DNA from: Candidatus Pantoea edessiphila | GTDB taxonomy: Bacteria > Pseudomonadota > Gammaproteobacteria > Enterobacterales > Enterobacteriaceae | DNA: 64,000 bases | Assembly: GCF_002933315.1 (NCBI RefSeq) | Contig: NZ_PDKT01000002.1 | Span: forward strand, 86,701-150,700 | Direction of reading: 5' to 3' | Shown: in pieces, positions 45,556-55,885 of the stretch | Layout of the letters: every line of letters starts with the position of its first letter | Numbering within the stretch: position 1 is the stretch's first letter | Made by a program: the position numbers and the translations under genes | The notes under the pieces: model-generated | What the model saw: only the letters and a program-made list of their open reading frames with translations | The model's database searches: none | Told to the model about the DNA's origin: nothing

Positions 45556-46113
45556 GTGAATAATGATATAAAAAAAAATATAGAAATACGCATGGACAAA
45601 TGTATTGAGCTTTTAAAAAACACAATGAGCAAAGTACGTACTGGACGTGCATCAACTACTATACTTGATAGTATAAAGGTGAAATATTATGATAACTTGG
45701 TACCTTTATGTCAACTAGCCAGTATAACTGTAGAAAATACACGTATGTTAAAAATAAATTTATTTGATATTTCTATGATTTCTTTAATTGAAAATACTAT
45801 TAAAAAATCTGATTTAGGTATTAATCCAAGAATAGAAGGAAATAATATTTACATTCCCATACCTTCATTAACTGAAGAACGCAGAAAAGAAATAATTAAA
45901 TTGGTAAAAAATACAGCTGAGCAAAGTCGTATTTCAATACGTAATATTAGAAGAGATAGTAATGATAAAATTAAATTAATGCTAAAAGAAAAAAAGATCA
46001 GCGAAGATGAAGAACATAACATACAAACAAAAATTCAAAAAATAACTCAAAAATATATTAGTAAAATTGATACTTTTCTTTCAGAAAAAGAAAATGAATT
46101 AATGAAATTTTAA
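45556..46113 (+). CDS. frr: Ribosome recycling factor
   Basis: RRF splits post-termination ribosomes together with EF-G. The 185 residues equal E. coli. It starts with GTG after AAGGAT, and E. coli frr also starts with GTG. The two-domain tRNA-like protein shows [21 protein letters not shown] and [19 protein letters not shown]; basic residues needed for ribosome contact are kept in [12 protein letters not shown]. Confidence 0.98.
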   Translation: MNNDIKKNIEIRMDKCIELLKNTMSKVRTGRASTTILDSIKVKYYDNLVPLCQLASITVENTRMLKINLFDISMISLIENTIKKSDLGINPRIEGNNIYIPIPSLTEERRKEIIKLVKNTAEQSRISIRNIRRDSNDKIKLMLKEKKISEDEEHNIQTKIQKITQKYISKIDTFLSEKENELMKF

Positions 46114-46160
46114 ATTTGTATTTAATTAGTAATTATTTTTTAATTGATCTGGATATTGTC

Positions 46161-47354
46161 ATGAAAAAATTAACTCTATTGGGTTCAACAGGATCTATTG
46201 GAATTAATACATTAGAAGTAATTCGTGTCAATCCAGAGCTTTATCAAGTGATCGCATTAGTTGCTGGTCAAAATATTGAATTAATGGTTCAACAATGCGA
46301 GTTATTTCAACCTCGTTATGCTGCTATGGCTAATGAAAAAGCAGCTGAAAAAGTACGTAAAAAATTAAGATCTCTTAAAATAACCACTGAAGTTTTATCA
46401 GGTACTAAGGTAGCATGTGAGTTAGCTGGTCTTAATGAAGTAGATCAAGTAATGGCTGCTATAGTTGGTACGTCAGGATTATTACCTACATGGTCAGCAA
46501 TTTGTGCTGGTAAGACTGTATTACTCGCAAATAAAGAATCTCTTGTAACTTGCGGTCGTATATTTATGGAAGCAGTAAAGAGATATAATGCAAAATTGCT
46601 TCCAGTAGATAGCGAGCATAATGCTATTTTCCAAATTTTACCATTCTCCGTACAAAATCATTTAGGTTATGCTGATTTACGAAAAAATGGTATTGAATCA
46701 ATTATTCTAACTGGATCAGGAGGACCTTTTCTTAATACAGATATAAAATATTTAAATAAAATGTCTCCAGCACAAGTTTGTGCTCACCCAAATTGGTCTA
46801 TGGGGCGTAAAATTTCTGTTGATTCTGCGACAATGATGAATAAAGGTCTTGAATATGTTGAAGCAAGATGGTTATTTAATGCTAGTGCAAATCAGATAGA
46901 ATTAATATTGCATCCTCAGTCAATAATTCATTCTATGGTACGATATTGTGATGGTAGTGTATTAGCTCAATTAGGCACACCTGATATGCGTATACCAATT
47001 GCTAATACTATGGCTTGGCCGACTAGGATTAATACAGGTGTACAACCACTAGATTTTACTAGTACTAATGCATTTACTTTTATAGAACTAGATTTTAGTC
47101 GTTATCCTTGTTTAAAATTAATGATGGATGCATCTAATGATGGACAAGCAGCAACTACTATACTTAATGCTGCTAACGAAGTTGCTGTTTCAGCTTTTTT
47201 AAAGCATAAAATTAAATTTACCGATATTGCTTCATTAAACCAAGCAGTTTTAACATCTTTTTCATGTCAAGAACCATCTTCACTAGAAGCGATACTTGAA
47301 ATTGATCGTGTAGCTCGCGATGTTGCTGAAAAAATGTTAGCTCTATTCAATTGA
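46161..47354 (+). CDS. dxr: 1-deoxy-D-xylulose 5-phosphate reductoisomerase
   Basis: Dxr makes methylerythritol 4-phosphate with NADPH in the MEP isoprenoid pathway. The ATG at 46161 begins [14 protein letters not shown] and gives 397 residues (E. coli 398); an earlier in-frame ATG at 46116 adds 15 unmatched residues. The NADPH motif [18 protein letters not shown], the metal-binding [13 protein letters not shown] and the [21 protein letters not shown] loop (in blocks) are intact. uppS, which uses the product pathway, follows. Confidence 0.98.
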   Translation: MKKLTLLGSTGSIGINTLEVIRVNPELYQVIALVAGQNIELMVQQCELFQPRYAAMANEKAAEKVRKKLRSLKITTEVLSGTKVACELAGLNEVDQVMAAIVGTSGLLPTWSAICAGKTVLLANKESLVTCGRIFMEAVKRYNAKLLPVDSEHNAIFQILPFSVQNHLGYADLRKNGIESIILTGSGGPFLNTDIKYLNKMSPAQVCAHPNWSMGRKISVDSATMMNKGLEYVEARWLFNASANQIELILHPQSIIHSMVRYCDGSVLAQLGTPDMRIPIANTMAWPTRINTGVQPLDFTSTNAFTFIELDFSRYPCLKLMMDASNDGQAATTILNAANEVAVSAFLKHKIKFTDIASLNQAVLTSFSCQEPSSLEAILEIDRVARDVAEKMLALFN

Positions 47355-47472
47355 TAATATCACTTATTGTAATAGTGTTTGATTGATTTCATTGCTAATG
47401 TTATAGTTAATACATGTTTGCATGACAAATATTATTGTTGAAATTTATAATAGATGGAATTTATTATGTATT

Positions 47473-48213
47473 ATGTTGTTTAATAATGATATTAAAAAAA
47501 ACAATCCATACCATGTTGCTATCATTATGGACGGTAACGGTCGTTGGGCAATTAGTAAGGGAAAGTTACGTATTTATGGTCATAAAGCGGGAATTGAATC
47601 TGTAAAAAGGGCTGTGAATTTTGCTTTGTATCATAAAATAAAAATTTTAACTCTTTATGCTTTTAGCAGAGATAATTGGAAACGTCCTGCACAAGAAGTA
47701 TCAGCTTTAATAGAATTATTTATATCAGCTTTAGAACTTGAAGTAAAAAGTATTCATAGTAATAATATTCGTTTGCGTATCATTGGGGATATTAGTTGTT
47801 TCAGTAAAAATATTCAAGATCGCATTAGTTATGCTGAAATGCTAACTAAAAATAATGATAGCTTACTACTTAACATAGCAACTAATTATGATGGAAGATG
47901 GGATATCATTGAAGGTGTAAAAAAATTAGCAGAAAAAGTATACAGAGGTTATTTATATCCTGATCAAATAACTGAAGATACTTTAACGTCTCAACTTGCT
48001 ACTCAAGAACTATCTTCAGTGGATTTATTAATAAGAACAGGTGGAGAATATAGAATTAGTAATTTTTTACTATGGCAAATTGCTTATGCTGAATTTTATT
48101 TTACTAATGTTCTGTGGCCTGATTTTGATGAAATTATCTTTGATAGTGCTTTAAAAGCATTTTATTTAAGAGAGAGACGTTATGGTACGGTATTACCTGA
48201 CATTAATAAATAG
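47473..48213 (+). CDS. uppS: Undecaprenyl diphosphate synthase
   Basis: UppS (IspU) builds C55 undecaprenyl diphosphate, the lipid carrier used by MraY and MurG. The ATG at 47473 gives 246 residues and places HVAIIMDGNGRWA close to its usual position; an ATG at 47422 would add 17 unmatched residues, and neither has a strong ribosome binding site. FGHKAG-like YGHKAGIESVKRAV, LTLYAFSRDNW and RTGGEYRISNFLLWQIAYAEF are conserved. It stands in the dxr-uppS-cdsA-rseP-bamA run. Confidence 0.96.
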   Translation: MLFNNDIKKNNPYHVAIIMDGNGRWAISKGKLRIYGHKAGIESVKRAVNFALYHKIKILTLYAFSRDNWKRPAQEVSALIELFISALELEVKSIHSNNIRLRIIGDISCFSKNIQDRISYAEMLTKNNDSLLLNIATNYDGRWDIIEGVKKLAEKVYRGYLYPDQITEDTLTSQLATQELSSVDLLIRTGGEYRISNFLLWQIAYAEFYFTNVLWPDFDEIIFDSALKAFYLRERRYGTVLPDINK

Positions 48214-48228
48214 AACATGGAGGTGTCT

Positions 48229-49083
48229 TTGTTAAAAGACCGTTTTATTACTGCATGTATTTTAGTTGTTTTTACAGTTATTGCATTATTTTTATTATCT
48301 CCTCTAAATTTTGAGTTTATTATGTTGGCTGTATGTATACTAGCAGCTTGGGAATGGAGTAAATTGTCAGGTATAGTTTTATTTTATCAACGTATATTAG
48401 TGGCTTTATCTTTTGGTGTAATATTATTGTTAATATTTGTATTTAATCTGCATGAGCACAACATAAATTCATTAATGACTGCTTCTTTTATATGGATTTC
48501 CTTATCTTGGTGGATAATAGCATTATTTTTGGTATTAACCTACCCTGTATCTTCTCTTTTTTGGAAATATTCATATTTAATTCGGATTCTATTTGGTATT
48601 CTTACTCTTGTTCCTTTTTTTTATATCTTATCTGTATTTAGATATTTTAATTATGATAAAGATAAATTTGCAGGATCTTGGTGTATTTTATTTATCATTT
48701 TTTTAACATGTTGTATTGACTCCAGTGCTTATTTTTTTGGTAAAATGTTTGGTAAACACAAGTTAGCTCCTATAATTTCACCTAATAAAACATGGGAAGG
48801 TTTTTTGTTTAGTGTAATTTTCGTATTTTTAATAGATTTTTTATTATTCAATTTAAACATAATAAATTTCTCAAAAAAATCTTTTATAGTATTTACTGTT
48901 ATAATTGCTTTTGCTGCTCTTTTAGGAGATCTTACAGAAAGCATGTTGAAACGTGAAATTGGTATCAAAGATAGTAGTAATATCATTCCAGGTCATGGTG
49001 GTATTCTTGATCGTATAGACAGCTTAACTACAGTTGTTCCAATATTTGGTTTATTTATGACTACTGCCATTCAATGGTTTTGA
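48229..49083 (+). CDS. cdsA: Phosphatidate cytidylyltransferase
   Basis: CdsA makes CDP-diacylglycerol for phospholipid synthesis in the inner membrane. I prefer the TTG at 48229: an ideal GGAGG lies at 48219-48223, and the product of 284 residues matches E. coli (285) from the first residue. The ATG at 48217 overlaps that ribosome binding site. About eight membrane segments are visible, and the C-terminal signature runs GDLTESMLKREIGIKDSSN then IPGHGGILDRIDSL. It is followed by rseP after 14 bases. Confidence 0.95.
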   Translation: MLKDRFITACILVVFTVIALFLLSPLNFEFIMLAVCILAAWEWSKLSGIVLFYQRILVALSFGVILLLIFVFNLHEHNINSLMTASFIWISLSWWIIALFLVLTYPVSSLFWKYSYLIRILFGILTLVPFFYILSVFRYFNYDKDKFAGSWCILFIIFLTCCIDSSAYFFGKMFGKHKLAPIISPNKTWEGFLFSVIFVFLIDFLLFNLNIINFSKKSFIVFTVIIAFAALLGDLTESMLKREIGIKDSSNIIPGHGGILDRIDSLTTVVPIFGLFMTTAIQWF

Positions 49084-49097
49084 GGATTATATTAAGT

Positions 49098-50441
49098 ATG
49101 TTAGATGTTATCTGGAATATCACGGTTTTTATAATAACTTTTAGCTTACTGGTTACAGTCCATGAATTTGGACATTTTTATATGGCTCGCTTTTATGGTA
49201 TTAAAGTTAATTGTTTTTCTATTGGGTTTGGTAAATCAATATTCAGGTTTAATATTAATGATACTGAATTTGTTATTTCATTAATTCCTATAGGTGGATA
49301 TGTTAGAATGCTAGATGAACGTATGGATAACGTTCCTGCGCATTTATTACACCGAACTTTTAATAGACAGCCTATTTGGAAAAGAGCTGTTGTCATATTG
49401 TCTGGCCCTATTGCTAACTTAATGCTAGCTATTTTTATATATTCAATTTTATTTTTTAAAAATACAATAACAGTCGTACCGGTAATTGGTGAAGTTGTTA
49501 CAGGATCTGTAATAGAAAAAGCAGAAATTAAACCTGGAATGGAAATTAAAAAAATTGACAATATTACAACTACAGATTGGAGTATGGTACGCATTATATT
49601 AATGTCTAAGAGGGATAGAGATATTACTTTAACTCTTTTAAATCCTAATAAAAATATTTTTTATACAAAAAAGATAAATTTGAATGAAATAAATATACAT
49701 GCATCTACAGATCCATTATTGATGCTCGGACTTATTCCAGCACGTCCAATAACAAATTTTATTGTAGCTAAAGTTAATAGATTAAATAAATACAGTTTGA
49801 AAGTTGGAGATATAATAACTAAATTAGAAGGTCATTTATTACCTTATTCCCAGCCTTTTATAAATTACATCAGAGAATATAAGAATAAAAATATAATATT
49901 AGATATTAGACGTAATAATAAAGTATTAAGATTGAAAGTTAAAACAGATACGATCATAAAAGATAATATTTACAACAATTTATTATTAATTCCACAAACT
50001 ATTTTTCCTAAGAATTATAAAATCATAAAAAGACATGGACTGATTTATGCAATTAATAGTTCTATCATAAAAACTTGGCAATTAGTTAAGTTAATCATTT
50101 ATTCAATATTTGATTTAATTAGCGGTAATTTAAACATAAATAATTTAAATGGACCAATTACAATCGCTAAAGGAGCAAGTATATCGGCTAAACATGGAAT
50201 TATTTCTTATCTATCTTTTTTATCTTTAATCAGCATTAATCTTAGTGTTTTTAATTTATTTCCTCTTCCTGTTTTGGATGGTGGACATTTGTTGTTTTTA
50301 ATAATAGAAAAAATAAAAGGAAAACCTTTATCTGAACAGTTTCAAAATATTTGTTCTTTGGTAGGTTTTAGTATTTTAATAATCTTAATAGTAATTGCAG
50401 TATCTAATGATTTTTCAAATTTTGTTAGTAGTAAAATTTGA
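49098..50441 (+). CDS. rseP: Site-2 zinc metalloprotease RseP
   Basis: RseP cleaves membrane-embedded substrates, in E. coli anti-sigma factor RseA and signal peptide remnants. The ATG at 49098 gives 447 residues (E. coli 450); a start at 49074 would overlap cdsA. The zinc motif HEFGH is at residues 22-26, the second ligand motif PLPVLDGGH lies near the C-terminus, and two periplasmic PDZ domains sit between. GAGGA lies upstream. Whether RseA and sigma E exist in this genome cannot be told from the window. Confidence 0.96.
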   Translation: MLDVIWNITVFIITFSLLVTVHEFGHFYMARFYGIKVNCFSIGFGKSIFRFNINDTEFVISLIPIGGYVRMLDERMDNVPAHLLHRTFNRQPIWKRAVVILSGPIANLMLAIFIYSILFFKNTITVVPVIGEVVTGSVIEKAEIKPGMEIKKIDNITTTDWSMVRIILMSKRDRDITLTLLNPNKNIFYTKKINLNEINIHASTDPLLMLGLIPARPITNFIVAKVNRLNKYSLKVGDIITKLEGHLLPYSQPFINYIREYKNKNIILDIRRNNKVLRLKVKTDTIIKDNIYNNLLLIPQTIFPKNYKIIKRHGLIYAINSSIIKTWQLVKLIIYSIFDLISGNLNINNLNGPITIAKGASISAKHGIISYLSFLSLISINLSVFNLFPLPVLDGGHLLFLIIEKIKGKPLSEQFQNICSLVGFSILIILIVIAVSNDFSNFVSSKI

Positions 50442-50480
50442 TTAATTGATAGAATAAATTAATGGAATATTATAATAGCA

Positions 50481-52880
50481 ATGGCAATAAAAAAATTATT
50501 TTTAACTTTCTTGTTTTTTATCACTATTAATGTTTATGGAGCAGATAAAATCCATAACATTTCTTTTGAAGGACTTGAAAGAATTTCCTCGAGTTCGATG
50601 TTATCTATAATTTCAGTGAAAATAGGTGATATAATTGATTCTAATAAAATCAAAAACATCATTAAATCATTATATTCTACTAATAATTTTGAGGCAATAA
50701 AAGTTACTAAAAATTCTAATACATTAATTATTAAAGTTAAAGAACTTCCCATTATATCGAAGATCACTATAGTAGGAAATAATCTTATTAAAAAAGATAG
50801 AATAGAAAAATCTCTTGATACTTTCAATGTATTTGCGGGAGCTGTTTTAAATAAATCTTTAATTTCATTAATCAATAAATCATTTGAAGAGTTCTATTTT
50901 AACATAGGTAAATACAACTTTAATATAAATACTGTTATCACTCCTTTATCAAATAATTACGTTGATGTTAAGTTTATATTCAATGAAGGTAATTTTTCAA
51001 AAATTTATCAAATTAATATTATTGGAAATAAAAAATTTAATTCAAATAAATTAATTAGTTTATTTGAATTAAGAGATAAAACCACTTGGTGGAATATCAT
51101 AAAAAATCGTAGATATCAAAAACAAAAACTAGAAAAAGATCTCATGAATTTACGTAATTTTTATCTTAGTAATGGTTATTTAAGATTTAAAATAAAATCA
51201 ACTAAATTAAGTTTAACACCAGATAAAAAGGGAATTTTTATTACGATTAACCTTCATGAAGGAAATCAATATAAGATATCAGGCATAAAATTCAAAAGCA
51301 ATCTAAATAACAATTTAAAAAATATTAATAATTTAAAAAATTTAATTAAAATTCCTGTTGGTGATTTGTATAACATTAACAAAATACAACAAGCAAAAGA
51401 TAGGATTAAACAATCAATTATTGGTTATGGATACTCATATCCAAATATAATAATACATTACAAAATAGATGATATTAATAATAAAGTTCAATTATTTTTT
51501 GATAGTAATATAGGACATATTTATTATGTACGTCAAATATATTTTAAAGGCAATTATATATCAAGAGATAGTGTCTTACGTCGAAAAATACAGCAAATGG
51601 AAGGTACTTGGCTAAATAGTGATTTAGTTAATCAAAGTACAGATCTATTGAAACGTACTGGTTATTTCGAAACGGTTGAACTAGAGAAAAAAATTTCACT
51701 AACTTGCCCTGATCAAGTTGACTTAATTTATAAAGTAAAGGAAAAGAACACTGGAGGTATCAAACTGGGTGTTGGATATGGTAAAACAAATAACTTAAAT
51801 TTTCAGGCCAAGATAAATCAAAACAATTGGCTCGGTACTGGAAATATGTTTAGCATAAATGCTAGTAGGGAACAAGGACAAAGTCAAGGTGATATATTGT
51901 TAGTTAATCCATATTTTACACTAAATGGTATTAGTTTAAGTAATCATATTTTTTATAGTATTCTTACGGATTATAAATATTATGGATATAACGATACAAG
52001 CTATGGTGTAGATACCTCAATAGGTATACCAATCACTACACATAGCACATTGCATCTTGGTTTAGGTTATACAAAAAATGATATTTATAATATTAAATCT
52101 CAAATTTCTATATATCGTTATCTTAAATCTGTCACAAATGATGGTAAAATAAGTAAATTTTTAACAAAAGATTTTAATTTCAATTATGGTTGGACTTATG
52201 ATACATTGAATCAAAATATTTTGCCTTCAATGGGTAACTATACGCACTTAAGTGGAAAAAATACTTTTTTAAAGTCAATAAATAACTTTTTCAAAGTTTC
52301 ATTAGATGTTAATCAATATATACCAATTAGCAGTAACAAAAATTGGATTTTATCAGGACATGGATATTTTGGTTATGGCATGGGGTTTAAAAGTCATGAA
52401 ATGCCATTCTATGAAAATTTTTATGCTGGTGGTCCAAAAAGCATAAGAGGATTTCAGAACAATGGTATTGGTCCAAAATCTGTTTACCTAAAAGGAGATA
52501 TATCATCTGATTGTATTTCAAAAGGTAAATGCTTATTATCAAATGATACAGTAGGAGGTAATGCAACATTTACTGGTAGTTTTGAATTAATTTTTCCTAT
52601 ACCTTTTATAGAAGAAAAATATTTAAATTCAATACGTACATCATTATTTTTTGATTTTGGTAACGTATGGGATACTATGTGGACAAATACTATTGATGAA
52701 AAAAATATCGATAATTTGCCAAATTATAACTCTCCTGAAAATATTAGAATGTCAGCAGGTATTTCTTTAGAATGGGCATCTCCTTTTGGTCCTTTAGTGT
52801 TTTCTTATGCAATACCAATTAAAAAATACACCGGAGATAAAGTAGAAAATTTTCAATTTTATGCAGGAAAAACATGGTAA
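50481..52880 (+). CDS. bamA: Outer membrane protein assembly factor BamA
   Basis: BamA inserts beta-barrel proteins into the outer membrane. The 799-residue precursor (E. coli 810) has a signal peptide of about 20 residues (cleavage after VYGA), five POTRA domains to about residue 420 and a C-terminal barrel. The lid motif appears as SIRGFQNN, a cysteine pair in the extracellular loop is kept (DCISKGKC), and the barrel ends in the aromatic terminal Trp (GKTW). The chaperone gene skp follows, as in E. coli. Presence implies a real outer membrane. Confidence 0.98.
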   Translation: MAIKKLFLTFLFFITINVYGADKIHNISFEGLERISSSSMLSIISVKIGDIIDSNKIKNIIKSLYSTNNFEAIKVTKNSNTLIIKVKELPIISKITIVGNNLIKKDRIEKSLDTFNVFAGAVLNKSLISLINKSFEEFYFNIGKYNFNINTVITPLSNNYVDVKFIFNEGNFSKIYQINIIGNKKFNSNKLISLFELRDKTTWWNIIKNRRYQKQKLEKDLMNLRNFYLSNGYLRFKIKSTKLSLTPDKKGIFITINLHEGNQYKISGIKFKSNLNNNLKNINNLKNLIKIPVGDLYNINKIQQAKDRIKQSIIGYGYSYPNIIIHYKIDDINNKVQLFFDSNIGHIYYVRQIYFKGNYISRDSVLRRKIQQMEGTWLNSDLVNQSTDLLKRTGYFETVELEKKISLTCPDQVDLIYKVKEKNTGGIKLGVGYGKTNNLNFQAKINQNNWLGTGNMFSINASREQGQSQGDILLVNPYFTLNGISLSNHIFYSILTDYKYYGYNDTSYGVDTSIGIPITTHSTLHLGLGYTKNDIYNIKSQISIYRYLKSVTNDGKISKFLTKDFNFNYGWTYDTLNQNILPSMGNYTHLSGKNTFLKSINNFFKVSLDVNQYIPISSNKNWILSGHGYFGYGMGFKSHEMPFYENFYAGGPKSIRGFQNNGIGPKSVYLKGDISSDCISKGKCLLSNDTVGGNATFTGSFELIFPIPFIEEKYLNSIRTSLFFDFGNVWDTMWTNTIDEKNIDNLPNYNSPENIRMSAGISLEWASPFGPLVFSYAIPIKKYTGDKVENFQFYAGKTW

Positions 52881-52936
52881 TATCAAGACTTATAGTTTTT
52901 AACTATTTAATTATTAATTAAATACAGGTAATTATT

Positions 52937-53434
52937 ATGAAACAATTTTTGTATTTAGTATGTTTAATGATTATCTCAATATTTTCAAATTATTTACAAG
53001 CTTCTGATAGAATTGCCGTTATAAATTTATATGACATTCTACAAAAACTACCAGAAAAAAACAATCTTATAAAAAAGATCGACAATGAATTTAAAACACG
53101 TGCAAATGCACTAAAACTTCAAGAAAATAAGTTACGAGATAAAATTAAAACATTCAACAGAGATAAGTCAATAATGAAATTAACTGAAAAAAAACATCTC
53201 GAAAATGATATAAATAAACAACAAAATCTTTTTTCAGCTAAATCTCAAGTTTTTGAACGAGATAAACGTCGACGTCAAGTAGAAGAACGTAACAAAATTT
53301 TAATCAAAATTCAAAAAGCAATAAAAAAAGTAGCAAAAATACATAATTATAATATAGTGATAGATTCCAAAGCTATTACTTATATGTCACATATAAAAAA
53401 TATTACTAAGGAAGTATTAAAAAACGTTAATTAG
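52937..53434 (+). CDS. skp: Periplasmic chaperone Skp
   Basis: Skp (OmpH) holds unfolded outer membrane proteins on their way to BamA. The 165-residue precursor (E. coli 161) has a signal peptide to about residue 22 (YLQA) and then DRIAVINLYDIL. The middle is a long lysine-rich, charged coiled coil, as in the Skp tentacles. It stands 56 bases after bamA. lpxD, the next gene in E. coli, is missing. Confidence 0.93.
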   Translation: MKQFLYLVCLMIISIFSNYLQASDRIAVINLYDILQKLPEKNNLIKKIDNEFKTRANALKLQENKLRDKIKTFNRDKSIMKLTEKKHLENDINKQQNLFSAKSQVFERDKRRRQVEERNKILIKIQKAIKKVAKIHNYNIVIDSKAITYMSHIKNITKEVLKNVN

Positions 53435-53833
53435 TGACAAAAATAAATTAATTTTAATATATTTATTGTGAATAATATTTTTATAAAAAATATATTAATA
53501 TAAATAAACGTAACATACTATTATATAATTTGTTAGGGGGGGTGTATAAATAAAATTTGTATTTTATCATATATATTAAGTAAAAATTAATAGGCCTATT
53601 AATTAATATAACAGGCCTATTATAAATAATTAAATAAATATTTGTTATTGTATTTTAATTATATAATTAGTTAATTAAAAATTAGCATTATGTCTTTTTA
53701 TCAAAAAAATAAAATTAATTATTTTAATAAATTGAAAATTTTAGTATAATTCTGGATTTGAATAATTAAAAATTTTATTTAATACAGATTATAATTATGA
53801 TTCTCAGTTAGTTATCAACATAGGAAAAATATT
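53435..53833. other. 399-base spacer where lpxD normally lies
   Basis: No LpxD fragment is recognisable. The spacer contains a G7 run (53536-53542) and two AGGCCT-bearing elements forming a hairpin (53589-53621), both unusual in such A/T-rich DNA. It ends with AGGAAA before the fabZ start. Confidence 0.65.
53589..53621. repeat. Hairpin with paired AGGCCTATT elements
   Basis: The arms 53589-53596 and 53614-53621 pair over 8 bp around a 17-base loop. The left part is also a 12-base palindrome by itself (53589-53600), so AGGCCTATT occurs twice as a direct repeat. No U-run follows. It may be a terminator of skp or a relic. Confidence 0.45.
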
Positions 53834-54280
53834 TTGACTGTTGAAATTCATAATCTGAAAGTTGAAGATATATTAAAATTATTACCACACCGATATCCTT
53901 TTCTATTAATTGATCGTGTCTTGGATTTTAAAAAACATAATTATTTATGTGCATTAAAAAATATTTCTATTAATGAACCATTCTTTCAAGGACATTTTCC
54001 TAAACGATCTATTTTTCCTGGAGTACTCATGTTAGAAGCAATGGCTCAAGCAGCTGCTGTTTTAGCTTTTAAGAGTACTGTTAAAATAAAAAATAATGAA
54101 TTTTATTATCTTGCTGGTATAGAAAATGCTCGTTTTAAACGTCTAGTAATACCAGGAGATCAAATGATTACAAAAATTATTTTTGAAAAAACACGTTGTG
54201 GTATCACTCGTTTTAAAGGTATAAGTACTGTTGATAGACATATTGTTTGTGAAGCGACAATAATATGTGCTCGCAATTGA
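53834..54280 (+). CDS. fabZ: 3-hydroxyacyl-ACP dehydratase FabZ
   Basis: FabZ dehydrates 3-hydroxyacyl-ACP in fatty acid elongation. The 148-residue protein (E. coli 151) starts with TTG after AGGAAA; E. coli fabZ also uses [17 protein letters not shown] is followed by the catalytic His53 in QGHFP and the acidic residue in [13 protein letters not shown]. It lies 11 bases before lpxA as in enterics. Confidence 0.98.
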   Translation: MTVEIHNLKVEDILKLLPHRYPFLLIDRVLDFKKHNYLCALKNISINEPFFQGHFPKRSIFPGVLMLEAMAQAAAVLAFKSTVKIKNNEFYYLAGIENARFKRLVIPGDQMITKIIFEKTRCGITRFKGISTVDRHIVCEATIICARN

Positions 54281-54291
54281 GAAAATAATGC

Positions 54292-55083
54292 ATGGTTAAG
54301 CATATTACTAGTAATATTCACATGAGTTCTATCATTGACAAAGGTGCTGTTATTGGTCCAAAAGTTTACATAGGTCCATTTTGTTTTATTGGATCACATG
54401 TTGAAATTGGTGAAGGAACAATATTAACTTCAAATGTTGTAGTTACTGGTCGTACTAGAATTGGTAAATATAATAAAATTTATCAATTTTCTTCAATAGG
54501 TGAAGCAAATCAAGATTTAAAATATTATGAAGAACCTATGCATGTTAATATTGGTGATAATAATCGTATCAGAGAGGGAGTTACAATTCATAGAGGTACA
54601 ATACAAGGAAGTAAAGTAACAATTATAGGCAATAATAATTTATTAATGGTTAATACACATGTTGCGCATGACTGTATAATTAATGATAATTGTATTTTTT
54701 CAAATAATACAGTTCTTGGTGGTCATGTTACAGTTGGCAATTTTACTATTATAGGTGGTATGACAGCAATTCATCAAAAATGCACTATTGGTGCACATGT
54801 TATGATTGGTGGTTGTTCAGGAGTTGTAAAAGATATTCCACCATATGTGGTTGCGTATGGAAATCGAGCAACAGCATTGGGAATTAATATTAGAGGTTTA
54901 AAAAGACGTAATTTTAGTAAAAAATCTCTCCATATTATTAAAAGTGCTTATCATTTACTCTATCATAGTGGTGAAACTTTAGAAAAAATTAAACCCAGAA
55001 TAGAAATTCTGGCAAAAGAACATATAGAAATACAACCTTTTTGTGATTTTTTTACTAAATCTAGTCGGGGACTAATTCGCTAA
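54292..55083 (+). CDS. lpxA: UDP-GlcNAc acyltransferase LpxA
   Basis: LpxA adds a 3-hydroxyacyl chain to UDP-GlcNAc, the first step of lipid A synthesis. The 263 residues match the family (262). Hexapeptide repeats form a left-handed beta helix, with the catalytic histidine His126 in NTHVAHDC and the C-terminal helical domain ending TKSSRGLIR. All visible residues suggest an active enzyme. lpxC, lpxD and lpxB are absent from their usual places in this window. Confidence 0.97.
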   Translation: MVKHITSNIHMSSIIDKGAVIGPKVYIGPFCFIGSHVEIGEGTILTSNVVVTGRTRIGKYNKIYQFSSIGEANQDLKYYEEPMHVNIGDNNRIREGVTIHRGTIQGSKVTIIGNNNLLMVNTHVAHDCIINDNCIFSNNTVLGGHVTVGNFTIIGGMTAIHQKCTIGAHVMIGGCSGVVKDIPPYVVAYGNRATALGINIRGLKRRNFSKKSLHIIKSAYHLLYHSGETLEKIKPRIEILAKEHIEIQPFCDFFTKSSRGLIR

Positions 55084-55270
55084 TTTTACATGGAAAATAT
55101 TATATTTTATATTTATTTTGAGTAATAAATTTTAAAAAATACTAGTTATTATAGCATCTTATAAAATTTATATTTTAAATCATATTTGCATCAATTTTTA
55201 TTTGTTTAATATTTTATTCTATTTGTTAATGTATACTTAATGAAGTTATGTTTAATATTAGGTGTTAGTA

Positions 55271-55876
55271 ATGTTTGTAGATACTTGTCCCAATAAATTA
55301 ATTGCTGGTATAGATGAAGTAGGAAGAGGAGCATTAGTAGGTAGAGTAATAACTGCAGCAGTAGTTTTTATACCTGGTCAACCGATTATAGGTCTATCTG
55401 ATTCAAAGAAAATATCTGCAAATAAAAGAAAAACTCTTTACAATAAAATTATAAAACAATCACTAAGTTGGAGTATAGGATATGCTGAGGTAAAAGAAAT
55501 AGACAAAATAAATATTTTCCAAGCAACAATGTTAGCAATGACACGTGCTGTAGATAATCTATCCATTATGCCTCATTGTGTTTTAGTAGATGGAAATCAT
55601 TGTCCTAATATATCTATACCAACAAAAGCAATTATTAAAGGTGATTATAAGGTTAGTGAAATCAGTGCTGCTTCTATTGTAGCTAAAGTAACACGGGATC
55701 TAGAAATGATTCATTTAGATTCTTTATATCCTCAATATGGTTTTGCCCAACATAAAGGTTATCCTACTGCATTACATATAATAAATATAAAAAAATACGG
55801 TATCACACCATATCATAGACGAAGTTTTAAACCAGTTTATGATGCTATAGTTTTACAAAATAAAATATCAAATTAA
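55271..55876 (+). CDS. rnhB: Ribonuclease HII
   Basis: RNase HII nicks RNA in DNA-RNA hybrids, including single ribonucleotides. The ATG at 55271 gives 201 residues (E. coli 198); a GTG three codons earlier is also possible. The active-site motif [20 protein letters not shown] and [21 protein letters not shown] (in blocks) are clear. It sits next to dnaE, with a 9-base gap. The lost lpxB gene left a spacer of 187 bases before it. Confidence 0.97.
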   Translation: MFVDTCPNKLIAGIDEVGRGALVGRVITAAVVFIPGQPIIGLSDSKKISANKRKTLYNKIIKQSLSWSIGYAEVKEIDKINIFQATMLAMTRAVDNLSIMPHCVLVDGNHCPNISIPTKAIIKGDYKVSEISAASIVAKVTRDLEMIHLDSLYPQYGFAQHKGYPTALHIINIKKYGITPYHRRSFKPVYDAIVLQNKISN

Positions 55877-55885
55877 TATAAAATT

